A DNA stretch of 64,000 nt from Microscillaceae bacterium (lineage in GTDB: Bacteria; Bacteroidota; Bacteroidia; Cytophagales; Microscillaceae), in NCBI GenBank assembly GCA_025054775.1, contig JANWZA010000058.1, forward strand, positions 35,318-99,317. Reading direction: 5' to 3'. Both the position numbers and the translations under genes were made by a program. This document shows, piece after piece, positions 1 through 8,719 of the stretch. How positions within the stretch are numbered: position 1 is the stretch's first letter; each line of letters begins with the position of its first letter. Below the pieces are notes generated by a model that was not told the DNA's origin, made no database searches, and worked only from the letters and a program-made list of their open reading frames with translations.

Positions 1-389
1 TGGTAAATGCGCGTTTTGTGTGTTAGGCCTAATAACCTTACAGCTTCTAAAATACGGAGCGTGCCAATGCCGTCGGCATTAGCAGTGTATTCGGGAGTGT
101 CAAAACTTACTTTCACGTGAGACATGGCACCGAGGTTGTAAATTTCATCAGGTTGCACCTCTTGTATGATACGAATTAGGTTAGTGGAGTCTGTAAGGTC
201 GCCGTAGTGCAGTTTGAAGCGAATGTCGCTTTCGTGCGGATCTTGGTAGATGCTGTCAATACGTGCTGTGTTGATAAGAGAGGAGCGCCGCTTAATACCG
301 TGCACGGTATAGCCTTTCTTGAGAAGGAACTTGGCTAAATAGGCACCATCTTGCCCTGTAATGCCTGTAATAAGTGCTACTTTTGACAT
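1..389 (-). CDS. gmd: GDP-mannose 4,6-dehydratase, N-terminal part (cut by window edge)
   Basis: Reading the minus strand from the ATG at 387-389 gives 129 codons that run off the left edge. The protein opens [20 protein letters not shown], the glycine-rich NAD(P)-binding start of extended short-chain dehydrogenases, with the GITGQDG form typical of GDP-mannose 4,6-dehydratase. Further in are [13 protein letters not shown] and [13 protein letters not shown], all matching Gmd family positions. The enzyme makes GDP-4-keto-6-deoxymannose, the precursor of GDP-fucose and related sugars for surface polysaccharides. The catalytic YxxxK region lies outside the window. The divergent neighbour is a heptose-7-phosphate kinase, so both sides concern surface sugars. 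Confidence 0.93.
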   Translation of the reverse strand, partial: MSKVALITGITGQDGAYLAKFLLKKGYTVHGIKRRSSLINTARIDSIYQDPHESDIRFKLHYGDLTDSTNLIRIIQEVQPDEIYNLGAMSHVKVSFDTPEYTANADGIGTLRILEAVRLLGLTHKTRIY

Positions 390-426
390 AAATTTTTGTT
401 TTTAGACAACATAATGTTTAAGAATG

Positions 427-461
427 CAAAAATACAATATTTTTGAAACTTTATTAGCAAA
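427..461 (-). promoter_or_regulatory. Predicted promoter of gmd
   Basis: On the minus strand TTTG (458-461) is followed after 23 bases by TATTTTTG (427-434), matching the Bacteroidota -33/-7 pattern TTTG and TAnnTTTG. Transcription would start near 422, leaving a leader of about 33 bases before the ATG at 389. Confidence 0.5.
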
Positions 462-524
462 TGTGCGGTCTGCTAAAAAATGTTAAGGATAAAGATAGTG
501 AGCTTTTTCTTACATAGCTATTCA

Positions 525-548
525 TTTGCAATTCCTTTGCTACTTTTG
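525..548 (+). promoter_or_regulatory. Predicted promoter of the heptose kinase gene
   Basis: TACTTTTG at 541-548 is a perfect TAnnTTTG -7 box. TTTG at 525-528 precedes it by only 12 bases, shorter than the usual 19-23. The box lies downstream of an in-frame ATG at 526, which argues for translation starting at 580 instead. Confidence 0.45.
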
Positions 549-579
549 TGGTCATTTTAGTTTATCAATTTTCTTCTAT

Positions 580-1593
580 ATGCAATATTCTAGTATAGAG
601 AGTATTTTTGAGGCATTTGAGCGCCTTCGGGTTTTAGTAATTGGTGATGTAATGATTGACTCTTATATTTGGGGCAGAGTAGAGCGAATTTCCCCTGAAG
701 CTCCTGTACCAATTGTGCAGGTACAAAAACGCGAAAAACGGCTCGGTGGGGCGGCGAATGTAGCTACTAATTTACAGAGTCTTGGAGCAAAACCAATTCT
801 TTGTAGTGTAATTGGTGAAGACACAGATGCTGAGGATTTTTTTCAAATTTTAGCTGAGCAGAACCTACCTTCAGAAGGTGTATTGAAAAGCCCTCATCGC
901 ATTACTACCGTTAAGCATCGTATCATTGCTGGTACGCAACATCTTTTGCGCGTGGACTCTGAAATTACCAAACCTATTACCCTACAAGAAGAGCAAAATT
1001 TAATAGCTCAAATCAAAAAATTAGCTCTTGGTTGTCAGGTGATTATCTTTGAGGATTATGACAAAGGTACTATTACCCCTACCCTTATTCGTGAAGTAAT
1101 TGACTTTGCTAACCAACATAACATTCCTACAGTAGTGGATCCCAAAAAAGATAATTTCTTACACTATAAAAAAGCAACGTTATTTAAGCCTAATTTGAAA
1201 GAACTAAAAGAGGGCTTAAAAATAGATATTGATGCCAAAAATCCTGATGAGTTGTATCAGGCGGTAGCTCAACTTCGGCAACTATTAGAGTTGAAATACG
1301 CTTTGCTCACACTTTCAGAGCGTGGCGTGTATATTGATGATGGGCAAACTCAATTTGCACGCCCTGCTCACTTGCGAAATATTGCTGATGTCTCGGGAGC
1401 AGGGGATACAGTGGTAAGTGTGGCGGCTTTATGTGTAGCCTTGCAATTAAGCACACCTTTTATTGCCGCGCTCTCTAATTTGGCTGGAGGCTTAGTGTGT
1501 GAATTTGCAGGAGTTGTGCCTGTGGACAAGCAGAGTCTTCTGTCAGAGGCGAAAAAAAATCGGTTTTTTGAGATGTATATGCAAAGTAAATGA
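580..1593 (+). CDS. rfaE1: D-glycero-beta-D-manno-heptose-7-phosphate kinase (RfaE/HldE kinase domain)
   Basis: A 337-residue PfkB/ribokinase-family sugar kinase. It shows VLVIGDVMIDSYIWG near the N-terminus, the substrate-binding KRLGGAANVA segment, and the anion-hole/catalytic-base motif DVSGAGDT near the C-terminus. The family phosphorylates D-glycero-D-manno-heptose-7-phosphate at C1 in ADP-heptose synthesis for the lipopolysaccharide core. Length matches the stand-alone kinase; the nucleotidyltransferase domain of bifunctional HldE is absent. An upstream in-frame ATG at 526 would add 18 residues unlike the family and overlaps the -7 box, so 580 is preferred. dapD begins 37 bases downstream, probably in the same transcript. 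Confidence 0.88.
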   Translation: MQYSSIESIFEAFERLRVLVIGDVMIDSYIWGRVERISPEAPVPIVQVQKREKRLGGAANVATNLQSLGAKPILCSVIGEDTDAEDFFQILAEQNLPSEGVLKSPHRITTVKHRIIAGTQHLLRVDSEITKPITLQEEQNLIAQIKKLALGCQVIIFEDYDKGTITPTLIREVIDFANQHNIPTVVDPKKDNFLHYKKATLFKPNLKELKEGLKIDIDAKNPDELYQAVAQLRQLLELKYALLTLSERGVYIDDGQTQFARPAHLRNIADVSGAGDTVVSVAALCVALQLSTPFIAALSNLAGGLVCEFAGVVPVDKQSLLSEAKKNRFFEMYMQSK

Positions 1594-1630
1594 TAGTTTT
1601 CATATTTCATTATCAATTTCACATAAAGCT

Positions 1631-2443
1631 ATGTTAGCAGAGATTATAGAACAAACTTGGCAAGATAGAGCCTTATTGTCGCAAGCCCACACACAAGAAG
1701 CTATACGTGAAGTAATTGCTCAATTAGATGTGGGCAAATTGCGGGTAGCCCAGCCCCAGCCTGACGGCACCTGGCAAGTAAATGAATGGGTAAAGAAGGC
1801 AGTTATCTTATACTTTCTTATCCAAGAGATGCAAGTTTTAGAGGTGGGAATGTTGGAATTTCACGATAAAATTCCCTTAAAACGAAATTATGCTTCTCTT
1901 GGGGTGCGTGTGGTGCCTCATGCTATTGCACGTTACGGTTCTTTTTTAGCTAAGGGAGTAATTTTAATGCCTTCTTATGTAAATATTGGAGCTTACGTAG
2001 ACGAAGGCACAATGGTAGATACGTGGGCAACTGTAGGAAGTTGCGCCCAAATTGGTAAAAATGTGCATTTGAGCGGTGGAGTAGGGATCGGGGGAGTGTT
2101 GGAGCCTGTGCAGGCTGCACCTGTTATTATAGAAGATGGGGTTTTTGTAGGTTCGCGTTGTATTGTGGTAGAAGGGGTGCGGGTGGGCAAGGAAGCCGTT
2201 TTAGGGGCAAATGTGGTACTTACGGCAAGTTCTAAAATTATTGATGTAACTCAACCTGAGCCTTTAGAATACAAGGGCTACGTGCCTGAACGTTCAGTGG
2301 TTATTCCAGGGAGTTATGCTAAAACTTTTCCTGCAGGGCAATACCATGTACCTTGTGCCTTAATTATCGGCAAACGCAAAGAAAGCACAGACCTTAAAAC
2401 CTCGCTCAATCAGGCTTTGAGAGAAAATAATGTTTCAGTGTAA
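1631..2443 (+). CDS. dapD: 2,3,4,5-tetrahydropyridine-2,6-dicarboxylate N-succinyltransferase
   Basis: A 270-residue protein, the usual DapD length. After an alpha-helical N-terminal region it shows the left-handed beta-helix hexapeptide pattern (ARYGSFLAKGVILMP, IGAYVDEGTMVDTWATVGSC, HLSGGVGIGGVLEP, GSRCIVVEGVRVG), with the DapD hallmark VDTWATVGSCAQIG. It succinylates tetrahydrodipicolinate in the lysine and meso-diaminopimelate pathway, so it also supplies peptidoglycan precursor. The open frame extends upstream to 1499 but overlaps the preceding kinase gene; the ATG at 1631 gives the normal family start. Confidence 0.93.
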   Translation: MLAEIIEQTWQDRALLSQAHTQEAIREVIAQLDVGKLRVAQPQPDGTWQVNEWVKKAVILYFLIQEMQVLEVGMLEFHDKIPLKRNYASLGVRVVPHAIARYGSFLAKGVILMPSYVNIGAYVDEGTMVDTWATVGSCAQIGKNVHLSGGVGIGGVLEPVQAAPVIIEDGVFVGSRCIVVEGVRVGKEAVLGANVVLTASSKIIDVTQPEPLEYKGYVPERSVVIPGSYAKTFPAGQYHVPCALIIGKRKESTDLKTSLNQALRENNVSV

Positions 2444-2643
2444 TACTTCTTGAATGAAAAAAGATATGAAGCTTGACCAAAATTTGTATCCTACAAGAAA
2501 AAAGTATAACTTTACAAGCAATAAAACAACTAACAAAGAATGGGCTTTATCCTCAAAGAACAAAATTAACTAAGCATTAACTTTTTTTATTCACCAAATT
2601 AAAAATTATTTAACTTTATACACATTTTCACTAATTCAAACAA

Positions 2644-3822
2644 ATGAAATCGGTTTATATTGTCTCTGCGGTACGTACCCCCATAGGCAGTTTCATGGGC
2701 AGTCTTTCTAGTTTATCAGCCACTCAACTTGGGGCTATCGCTATTAAAGGAGCTTTGGAAAAAGCTCAACTCGCTCCTACAGAGGTGCAAGAGGTGTATA
2801 TGGGTAATGTCTGCTCGGCAGGCTTAGGGCAGGCGCCTGCACGTCAAGCGGCTGTTTTTGCAGGGTTACCTCATAGTACAATATGTACTACGGTAAATAA
2901 AGTGTGTGCTTCTGGTACTAAAGCTATTATGCTTGCCGCACAAACTATTATGCTGGGCATACACGAGGTAGTAGTAGCAGGGGGAATGGAAAGTATGTCT
3001 AATGTACCGCATTATTTACCCAAGTCAAGATTTGGTTACAAATACGGTGATTTTCAAGCAATTGATGGCTTGGCTTACGATGGTTTGACTGATGTTTACA
3101 ACCCCGTAGCTATGGGCGTGTTTGCCGATGCTACTGCCAAAAAATTTGAAATTAGCCGACAGGAACAGGATGAATTCGCTATCCATTCTTACAAGCGAAG
3201 TGCAGAAGCAACGCAAAAAGGCTTTTTCAAAAATGAAATTGTGCCTGTACCCGTACCACAACGTAAAGGTGAACCTATAATAGTAAGTGAGGACGAGGAG
3301 TATAAAAATGTAAAGTTTGACAAAATTCCGCAGCTTTCCCCTGCTTTTAGTAAAGATGGAACCGTAACTGCTGCAAACGCCTCTACTATCAATGACGGAG
3401 CAAGTGCTCTGGTATTGGTAAGTGAGGAGAAAATGAAAGCTCTCGGCTTGAAGCCACTTGCCAAAATAACCGCCTTTGCTGATGCCGAACAAGAGCCTGA
3501 ATGGTTTACCACCGCTCCCACTAAAGCCGCTCCCAAAGCCTTACAATTAGCTAATTTACAAATGCAAGATATAGACTTAGTAGAAGTAAACGAAGCCTTC
3601 GCAGTAGTTGCTCTAGCTTTTATGAAAGAACTCAATGTGCCACACGAGAAAACTAACATCCATGGAGGTGCTGTCTCTTTAGGACACCCCCTCGGCTGTT
3701 CAGGAGCGCGCATCGTAACTACGCTCATCCACGCTTTACACCAACACGATAAACAGTTTGGTTTAGCAGCAATTTGCAACGGTGGCGGCGGTGCCTCATC
3801 ACTTATTGTAGAACGTGTGTAG
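2644..3822 (+). CDS. atoB: Acetyl-CoA C-acetyltransferase (thiolase)
   Basis: A 392-residue type II biosynthetic thiolase of standard length. The nucleophilic cysteine is Cys88 in VNKVCASG, the catalytic histidine is His348 in SLGHPLGCSG, and the acid/base cysteine is Cys378 in CNGGGG; the NEAFA loop is also present. The family condenses two acetyl-CoA to acetoacetyl-CoA, or runs the reverse in beta-oxidation. It stands alone between a 200-base spacer and a strong terminator hairpin, so neighbours do not say whether it serves synthesis or degradation. Confidence 0.93.
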   Translation: MKSVYIVSAVRTPIGSFMGSLSSLSATQLGAIAIKGALEKAQLAPTEVQEVYMGNVCSAGLGQAPARQAAVFAGLPHSTICTTVNKVCASGTKAIMLAAQTIMLGIHEVVVAGGMESMSNVPHYLPKSRFGYKYGDFQAIDGLAYDGLTDVYNPVAMGVFADATAKKFEISRQEQDEFAIHSYKRSAEATQKGFFKNEIVPVPVPQRKGEPIIVSEDEEYKNVKFDKIPQLSPAFSKDGTVTAANASTINDGASALVLVSEEKMKALGLKPLAKITAFADAEQEPEWFTTAPTKAAPKALQLANLQMQDIDLVEVNEAFAVVALAFMKELNVPHEKTNIHGGAVSLGHPLGCSGARIVTTLIHALHQHDKQFGLAAICNGGGGASSLIVERV

Positions 3823-3840
3823 CTATCTGCTTATTCCCAT

Positions 3841-3886
3841 AATCCCCAAAATTAGTGATAATTTATTCTCACTTTTGGGGATTTTG
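3841..3886 (+). terminator. Rho-independent terminator after the thiolase gene
   Basis: AATCCCCAAAA (3841-3851) pairs perfectly with TTTTGGGGATT (3873-3883), with extra GTGA/TCAC pairing inside the loop, followed by T residues. It begins 19 bases after the thiolase stop. It is A/T-flanked on both sides and could also stop minus-strand transcription from the gene ending at 4025. Confidence 0.8.
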
Positions 3887-4024
3887 CATCTAATCAGATT
3901 AAATAAATCAAAAAAGCCGATAGAGCATAAAATTAGATGCGTTTTAGATATGTTTAGGATTGTAACTTATTGATTTTTAAGGCTAATTTAATTTCTATAT
4001 TTCTGTTATAAGTGAAATTACGAT

Positions 4025-4471
4025 TTATTGTAGCTTATAGAAGTTATAGTCTTCGTATCGTCGTAAAAGTTCACTTACTGAGATTAGTCCATTACTAAAA
4101 TCTTGTCCTGTTTCCAAATAGCGAATGGTACCGTAGGGGGCAAAGTGCATCGCTATCAATAAGTTAGTGCGATGTAAAAGAATTCCCTTATAATACCTAA
4201 ATTCATACTTTTCAATATTGAGCATCTTTTCATACATATCAATCAATTTGAGCATGAGTTTATCTTGCTGTTCGCAGGTCATAGGTATAGTATAGCCGTA
4301 GGTACGGATAAGATGCTCTGTAATTTGGTATTTTCCATAGGTAATATTGTATGGGTCACGGACTTGGCATTGAAATCGGCTTTCTTTTTCGGCAATTACA
4401 TATAGCAGGCGGTCATAATCATACTTTAAGTCAATGCCTAACAAGAAATGCAACAATATTAAATAAATCAT
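4025..4471 (-). CDS. Small lysozyme-like protein, function uncertain
   Basis: A 148-residue protein. It begins with a short hydrophobic stretch (MIYLILLHFLLG) that may be a weak signal or anchor with no clear cleavage site. Then come AEKESRF (Glu30-Ser31) and YGKYQIT (Gly46 to Gln49). This E-S-x-F ... G-x-x-Q-I spacing resembles the active-site start of SLT/lysozyme-like transglycosylases, where the Glu is catalytic. The remainder is tyrosine-rich and matches no family I recognise. It stands alone on the minus strand upstream of tRNA-Leu. Peptidoglycan cleavage is an inference from two short motifs only. Confidence 0.45.
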   Translation of the reverse strand: MIYLILLHFLLGIDLKYDYDRLLYVIAEKESRFQCQVRDPYNITYGKYQITEHLIRTYGYTIPMTCEQQDKLMLKLIDMYEKMLNIEKYEFRYYKGILLHRTNLLIAMHFAPYGTIRYLETGQDFSNGLISVSELLRRYEDYNFYKLQ

Positions 4472-4896
4472 ATCATTTTTGGTTTAGTTATACAATGATA
4501 AATGGTTTTTTAAGTGTTTTTTAGTGTCGTTTTGAATACAGGTTAGTTATTTCACACTCAACTATATGAAGGTTCAACAGAGATAGTCAAAACTTTAGGT
4601 TTTTATCTATCTTTATTTTTGTTTTATGGCTTTTTCATGTTTTGATAACTGTCCTCACGTCTTCTGCCCCTAACTATGAGCATGGATAATTGAATTATTC
4701 TTTTTATCTTATTGAAAGGAACTTATGTTCAATGCTTGCAATTATTTACAGGTGTTATGTTTACAAGTGATAGATTGGCAAAAGAGATAAAAATATAAAA
4801 GTAAAAGTATAAGAGCAATTTTCGTATTCGGTGTGATGTGTTCAGAGCATAGCGTTTTACTTTGTGCTACGTAAGATTTAATAAAACATAAAAAAG
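4472..4896. other. 425-base spacer, no recognised feature
   Basis: AT-rich spacer between the lysozyme-like gene and tRNA-Leu. I see no open frame of interest, no convincing hairpin and no match to the TTTG/TAnnTTTG promoter pattern for the minus-strand gene. The T-rich stretch just after the tRNA 3' end (minus strand, about 4890-4896) may serve as its terminator. Confidence 0.4.
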
Positions 4897-4980
4897 TACC
4901 CAGGATCGGAATCGAACCGATACGGCATTGCTGCCACAGGTTTTTGAGACCTGCGCGTCTACCAGTTCCGCCACCTGGGC
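4897..4980 (-). tRNA. tRNA-Leu (anticodon CAA)
   Basis: The minus-strand sequence begins GCCCAGGTGGCGGAA and ends in a T-arm with GGTTCGATTCC and an acceptor strand CCTGGGT plus discriminator A. The anticodon stem CAGGT/ACCTG encloses the loop CTCAAAA, giving anticodon CAA. At 84 bases it has the long variable arm of a class II tRNA, as expected for leucine. The 3' CCA is not encoded, as is common in Bacteroidota. Confidence 0.96.
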
Positions 4981-5004
4981 ATCTTATTTTTTAATAAACA
5001 TCAG

Positions 5005-5036
5005 CAAAGATAAGGGCTTTTTTGATATTTACCAAA
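5005..5036 (-). promoter_or_regulatory. Predicted promoter of tRNA-Leu
   Basis: On the minus strand TTTG (5033-5036), 20 bases, TATCTTTG (5005-5012). This matches the Bacteroidota promoter pattern in both boxes and spacing. Transcription would begin near 5000, about 20 bases before the mature tRNA 5' end at 4980. Confidence 0.65.
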
Positions 5037-5190
5037 TAAAATTTTGATTTTTTTTTTCTTTTTTACCATTTAACTACTCAAATTTATATTTTTTTAGGCT
5101 AATTTGAATATTTTTAAGATTTTACTCTACTTTTTTACCAAGCTGCAAGTTTTACTTGTTACTAAAATGAGATATATTGCACCTCTTTGT

Positions 5191-5228
5191 AGTTTAGTTC
5201 TATTACTTTAGTTTAGTTCTATTACTTT
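5191..5228. repeat. Two-copy 19-base tandem repeat
   Basis: The unit AGTTTAGTTCTATTACTTT occurs exactly twice head to tail (5191-5209 and 5210-5228). Function unknown; simple duplication is the plainest explanation. Confidence 0.85.
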
Positions 5229-5710
5229 CTCTTACTGAAAAGTTATATCTCCACCATGCTTGTTATAGTTATCCACCCCAAGCAAATTACTGACCTCCAC
5301 GAAACTCCAAAACATCCTAATTATACACCTCTACCCTAATACTTTGCCATTCCAAATTACGAAATACTTAACCTTATATGAAATACCCAAAATGGTTTTC
5401 CTTCCAAAAGGCTTTTGTTGTCCTGAAACCTAATTCCTGTAAAAGCTCAAAAAGAATTTTTTAGCCCTTGCAGTTTTTTCTTTTTGCGGGATAGGTTACA
5501 TTTTTCTAATACGAGAAAAAAAGTAAGAAGCAAATTGCTGAAATTTTAAGAAATCCTATAATTTCAACACTTATGCACCAACTTTTTCATAAACTTTATC
5601 TAATTTCGCAAAACAAAACGTATACAATTTCTATTTTCTATGCATTATAGCGTAGTGTTTATTTTTTGATAACTTACTCTTAATATCTTAACAGTTAAGT
5701 CAATTTGTAA

Positions 5711-6628
5711 ATGAATATGCAAAAGTTTTTTTTATTCGCTCTTTTATTCTTATTTTCTATTGCTTTTCAGGCTTGCGTACCCAAAAAGCAATATGTGGCA
5801 GCCGAGGCTAAAATTAGAGAATCCCAACTTGCCCTTACTAAAAGCAAAGAAGAATGCGACAAGCTACGAAAAGAACTTACCGAAGCGCAAGCTATGCTTA
5901 AAGTACGTGAGGCAGAGATACAAGGGGAGCGTTCTAAAAATCAATCCTATGAACGACAAATAGAAAACCTAAAATCCACTAACCAAAATCTACTTGACCG
6001 CCTTTCTGACCTTTCTGTGGTTAGCAAAACAGGAGCAGAAAATATTAAAAAAAGTCTAGAAACTTTGAGCCAACAAAGTAAATATATTAAAGACCTAAAT
6101 GCTTCTATTCAACGCAAAGACTCGCTCAATTTAGCCCTTGTTATGGCTATTAAACGCTCTTTGGATAATATCAATGACCCTGACATTAACGTAGAGGTGA
6201 AAAAAGGAGTGGTGTATATTTCTATTGCGGATAAGCTTTTGTTCAAGTCAGGTTCTGACGAAATATTACCTGACGCAGAACGTGTATTGAGCAAAATTGC
6301 TAAAGTGGTAAATGACCATAAAGATTTTGATATTTTAGTAGAGGGACATACCGATAATGTACCTATCAAAACCGCTTGCTATAATGATAACTGGGATTTG
6401 AGTGCCAAGCGCGCTACCTCTATCGTAAGGTATTTGCAACAACGCCACAATGTTCGCCCTGAACGAATGACCGCTGGAGGTAGAGGTGAGTATGTACCCA
6501 AAGCTACTAATGCCACTGCCGAAGGTAGAAGCCGCAACCGCAGAACAGAAATCATAATCTTACCTAAATTAGATGAGTTTTTCCAACTTCTAGAAAATCA
6601 GCCCAAAGAAATGTCTAATAAAAAATAA
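5711..6628 (+). CDS. OmpA-family lipoprotein with coiled coil
   Basis: A 305-residue protein with a lipoprotein signal peptide ending at Cys22 (AFQAC). Residues 30-150 are charged and heptad-rich, predicting a long coiled coil. The C-terminal part, about 165-285, is an OmpA/Pal peptidoglycan-binding domain: LLFKSGSDEILPDA, the HTDN motif, then NWDLSAKRA and RSRNRRTEI with the conserved arginines. The likely role is to tether the outer membrane to peptidoglycan from the periplasmic face. A second ATG at 5717 is also possible as start. A large hairpin separates it from the next OmpA-family gene, so co-transcription would need readthrough. Confidence 0.85.
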   Translation: MNMQKFFLFALLFLFSIAFQACVPKKQYVAAEAKIRESQLALTKSKEECDKLRKELTEAQAMLKVREAEIQGERSKNQSYERQIENLKSTNQNLLDRLSDLSVVSKTGAENIKKSLETLSQQSKYIKDLNASIQRKDSLNLALVMAIKRSLDNINDPDINVEVKKGVVYISIADKLLFKSGSDEILPDAERVLSKIAKVVNDHKDFDILVEGHTDNVPIKTACYNDNWDLSAKRATSIVRYLQQRHNVRPERMTAGGRGEYVPKATNATAEGRSRNRRTEIIILPKLDEFFQLLENQPKEMSNKK

Positions 6629-6702
6629 ACTTGGAAATGAACAAATATAGCGTTTTTGCTAATTTTATTAAAGTCTAATGGATGTAGGTTGTTATAGGTT
6701 GT

Positions 6703-6765
6703 AAGAATACAGGGTAAAATATGGCAAAAAATTGATAATTTTGCCATATTTATTCTTGTATTCTT
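6703..6765 (+). terminator. Large two-part hairpin between two OmpA-family genes
   Basis: Inner stem AAATATGGCAAAA (6717-6729) pairs perfectly with TTTTGCCATATTT (6739-6751). An outer stem AAGAATACA (6703-6711) pairs with TGTATTCTT (6757-6765). It ends 22 bases before the next start codon. It could be a terminator for the upstream gene or a transcript-processing or attenuation structure. Confidence 0.65.
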
Positions 6766-6787
6766 AATTCAAATTAGAAAAACTCAT

Positions 6788-8719
6788 ATGAAACAAAGTT
6801 TTTCAACTATTTTTTTAGCCCTTATTTGCCTGTATTTGCTAGATGCCTGTTCTTCACAGATGCAAACTGCTAAAAAGAAATTTGATATGGGCGAATACCA
6901 ACCAGCAATCATGCTTTACAAGCAATTAGCCCAAAAGCCCGAGCATGCCGCTAAAAGTAATTTCTTTATTGCTGAAAGCTACCGGCTTTCTAACCGCTTA
7001 GATAGTGCTGAAATCTATTACCAAAATGCTATTGCTCAGGGCTATACGCGTGAGGATACAAAATTCCACTATGCTATGAGCCTTAAAATGGCAGGAAAAT
7101 ATAACCAAGCTGCCCAAATTTTAGAAGAGTATGTTAAAACAGGAAAATCTAGTGAATATGTAAAACGTGCCAAACGTGAAATAGAAAATTTGAAGCAAAT
7201 TAACACCATCCTGAACCAAAAAAATTATTATGAAGTGCAAAACCTTGAAAGTGTGAATACTCCCCAAACCGAATTTTCTCCTGTTATCTTTCAAGACAAA
7301 CTTCTCATTAGCGCCTCGCGAAAAGAAGACCTATATACTGCAACAGGTATGGGCTATTTAGGTATTTATGCCTATAATTTGGCAGACTTGAAAAATGAAA
7401 AACCGAGTAGTCAAATTTTTGACCAAAAAATTTGGAAAGATGAAGTAAATGAAGGCTCTCCCACCTTCTCGCGTGATGGCAAATTAATGATCTTTGCACG
7501 AGGCAACCCAGGAGGCTGGAATCAAACTCAACGCGATGTAGATTTGTATTTTTCTGTACGCCAAGCCGATGGCTCATGGGACGAACCCAACCTCCTCGCT
7601 ATCAGTATTCCCGATGCTTGGGACGCATGCCCTTTTATCCACCCCAACGGTAAAACGCTTTATTTCGCTTCTAACCGTAAAGGAGGCTACGGGGGAATCG
7701 ACCTCTATGTCTGTGATATCACTAATACAGGCAAAGCTACCAACGTGAGAAATCTAGGTAAAGATATTAACACAGAAGGCAATGAAATGTTTCCTTTTGT
7801 AGCAGATAATGGCAAACTCTACTTTGCTTCTGACGGACATGCAGGACTCGGAGGTTTAGATATTTTTGAAGCCACGCGAAGTGGCGGAAAAATTACAATT
7901 AGGAATATGGGTAAGCCACTCAACTCTTCTTCTGATGACTTTTCGCTCATCTTTGATACTGACACCACAGGCTACTTCGCCTCTAACCGAGCAGGCGGCA
8001 AAGGTGATGACGATATCTACCGCTTCCGTGATGCTACTCCTAACACAAAAATCGTGAATTACTTTTTAACTATTACTACCATTACACGTAATGATGATGG
8101 CACTGAGCAAATCGTCCCACAAGTTAAAATTGAATGGAAGGATAATAACAAACAACTATTACAAACTTTTGTCTCTGATGAAAATGGAAAAATTAAGCCC
8201 TTCCCTGTAAAAATTAGTACCGACTATAACTTTACAGTCTCCAAAGAAGGATTTTTCAAAAAAGATGATTTTTACACCACTTATGGAAAAGCTATCCCCC
8301 AAGAATTACTTACCAAAGCCGTGACCGATACTATTCTGGAACTAAAAGTAGAGCTTGAACCCATTGTCATTGACAAGCCCATTATCTTGCAAAATATCAA
8401 TTACGATTTTAATAGCGATGCCATTCGGCCTGATGCCGCCTTGGAGTTAGATAAGTTAGTGAAAATTATGCAAGATAATCCTGATATTATAATTGAACTA
8501 AGTTCACATACTGATGCTGTTGGTTCGCGTGAACGCAATCTTGACCTTTCACAACGCAGAGCTAAAAATGCCGTAGCTTACATCGTTTCAAAAGGAATTT
8601 CCGAAGACCGACTGATTGCCAAAGGCTATGGTGAGGATAAGCTGTTGGTACAAACGCAAGAGGCTAACGAACAAAACCGTAGAACAGAGTTCAAGGTAAT
8701 TCGCATTAAAAAAGAGTAA
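6788..8719 (+). CDS. PorE-like lipoprotein: TPR, beta-propeller, regulatory-like and OmpA domains
   Basis: A 643-residue protein with a lipobox ending at Cys21 (LLDACSS). Domains in order: TPR-like helices (about 25-130, including the AGKYNQAAQILEEY pattern); WD40/PD40 propeller blades (about 160-410) with repeated SPTFSRDGKLMIFA, CPFIHPNGKTLYFAS, FPFVADNGKLYFAS; a carboxypeptidase-regulatory-like beta domain (about 440-520); and a C-terminal OmpA domain (about 540-640) with SSHTDAVGS and NRRTEF. This order is that described for PorE, the T9SS-associated protein that anchors the secretion machinery to peptidoglycan. Many Bacteroidota have several paralogues, so a T9SS role here is an inference, helped by a T9SS substrate at 30-33 kb. 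Confidence 0.8.
   Translation: MKQSFSTIFLALICLYLLDACSSQMQTAKKKFDMGEYQPAIMLYKQLAQKPEHAAKSNFFIAESYRLSNRLDSAEIYYQNAIAQGYTREDTKFHYAMSLKMAGKYNQAAQILEEYVKTGKSSEYVKRAKREIENLKQINTILNQKNYYEVQNLESVNTPQTEFSPVIFQDKLLISASRKEDLYTATGMGYLGIYAYNLADLKNEKPSSQIFDQKIWKDEVNEGSPTFSRDGKLMIFARGNPGGWNQTQRDVDLYFSVRQADGSWDEPNLLAISIPDAWDACPFIHPNGKTLYFASNRKGGYGGIDLYVCDITNTGKATNVRNLGKDINTEGNEMFPFVADNGKLYFASDGHAGLGGLDIFEATRSGGKITIRNMGKPLNSSSDDFSLIFDTDTTGYFASNRAGGKGDDDIYRFRDATPNTKIVNYFLTITTITRNDDGTEQIVPQVKIEWKDNNKQLLQTFVSDENGKIKPFPVKISTDYNFTVSKEGFFKKDDFYTTYGKAIPQELLTKAVTDTILELKVELEPIVIDKPIILQNINYDFNSDAIRPDAALELDKLVKIMQDNPDIIIELSSHTDAVGSRERNLDLSQRRAKNAVAYIVSKGISEDRLIAKGYGEDKLLVQTQEANEQNRRTEFKVIRIKKE

Larger units (their letters stand above)
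4981..5710. other. 730-base non-coding spacer between tRNA-Leu and an OmpA-family gene
   Basis: Holds the tRNA promoter (5005-5036, minus strand) and a two-copy 19-base tandem repeat (5191-5228). Otherwise it is AT-rich and I find no open frame or strong hairpin in it. A near-match to a -7 box (TATTTTTTG, one base too long) at about 5661 might serve the OmpA-family gene that starts at 5711. Confidence 0.4.

Noticed and set aside
1499..1630. N-terminal extension of dapD
   Set aside because: Overlaps the kinase gene in another frame and adds residues foreign to DapD; the ATG at 1631 gives the normal length.
3189..3779. 196-residue frame antisense to the thiolase gene
   Set aside because: Shadow of a well-conserved gene with all active-site residues on the plus strand.
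5191..5228. Tandem repeat considered as the start of a CRISPR array
   Set aside because: Only two copies, directly adjacent with no spacer, and no cas genes in the window.
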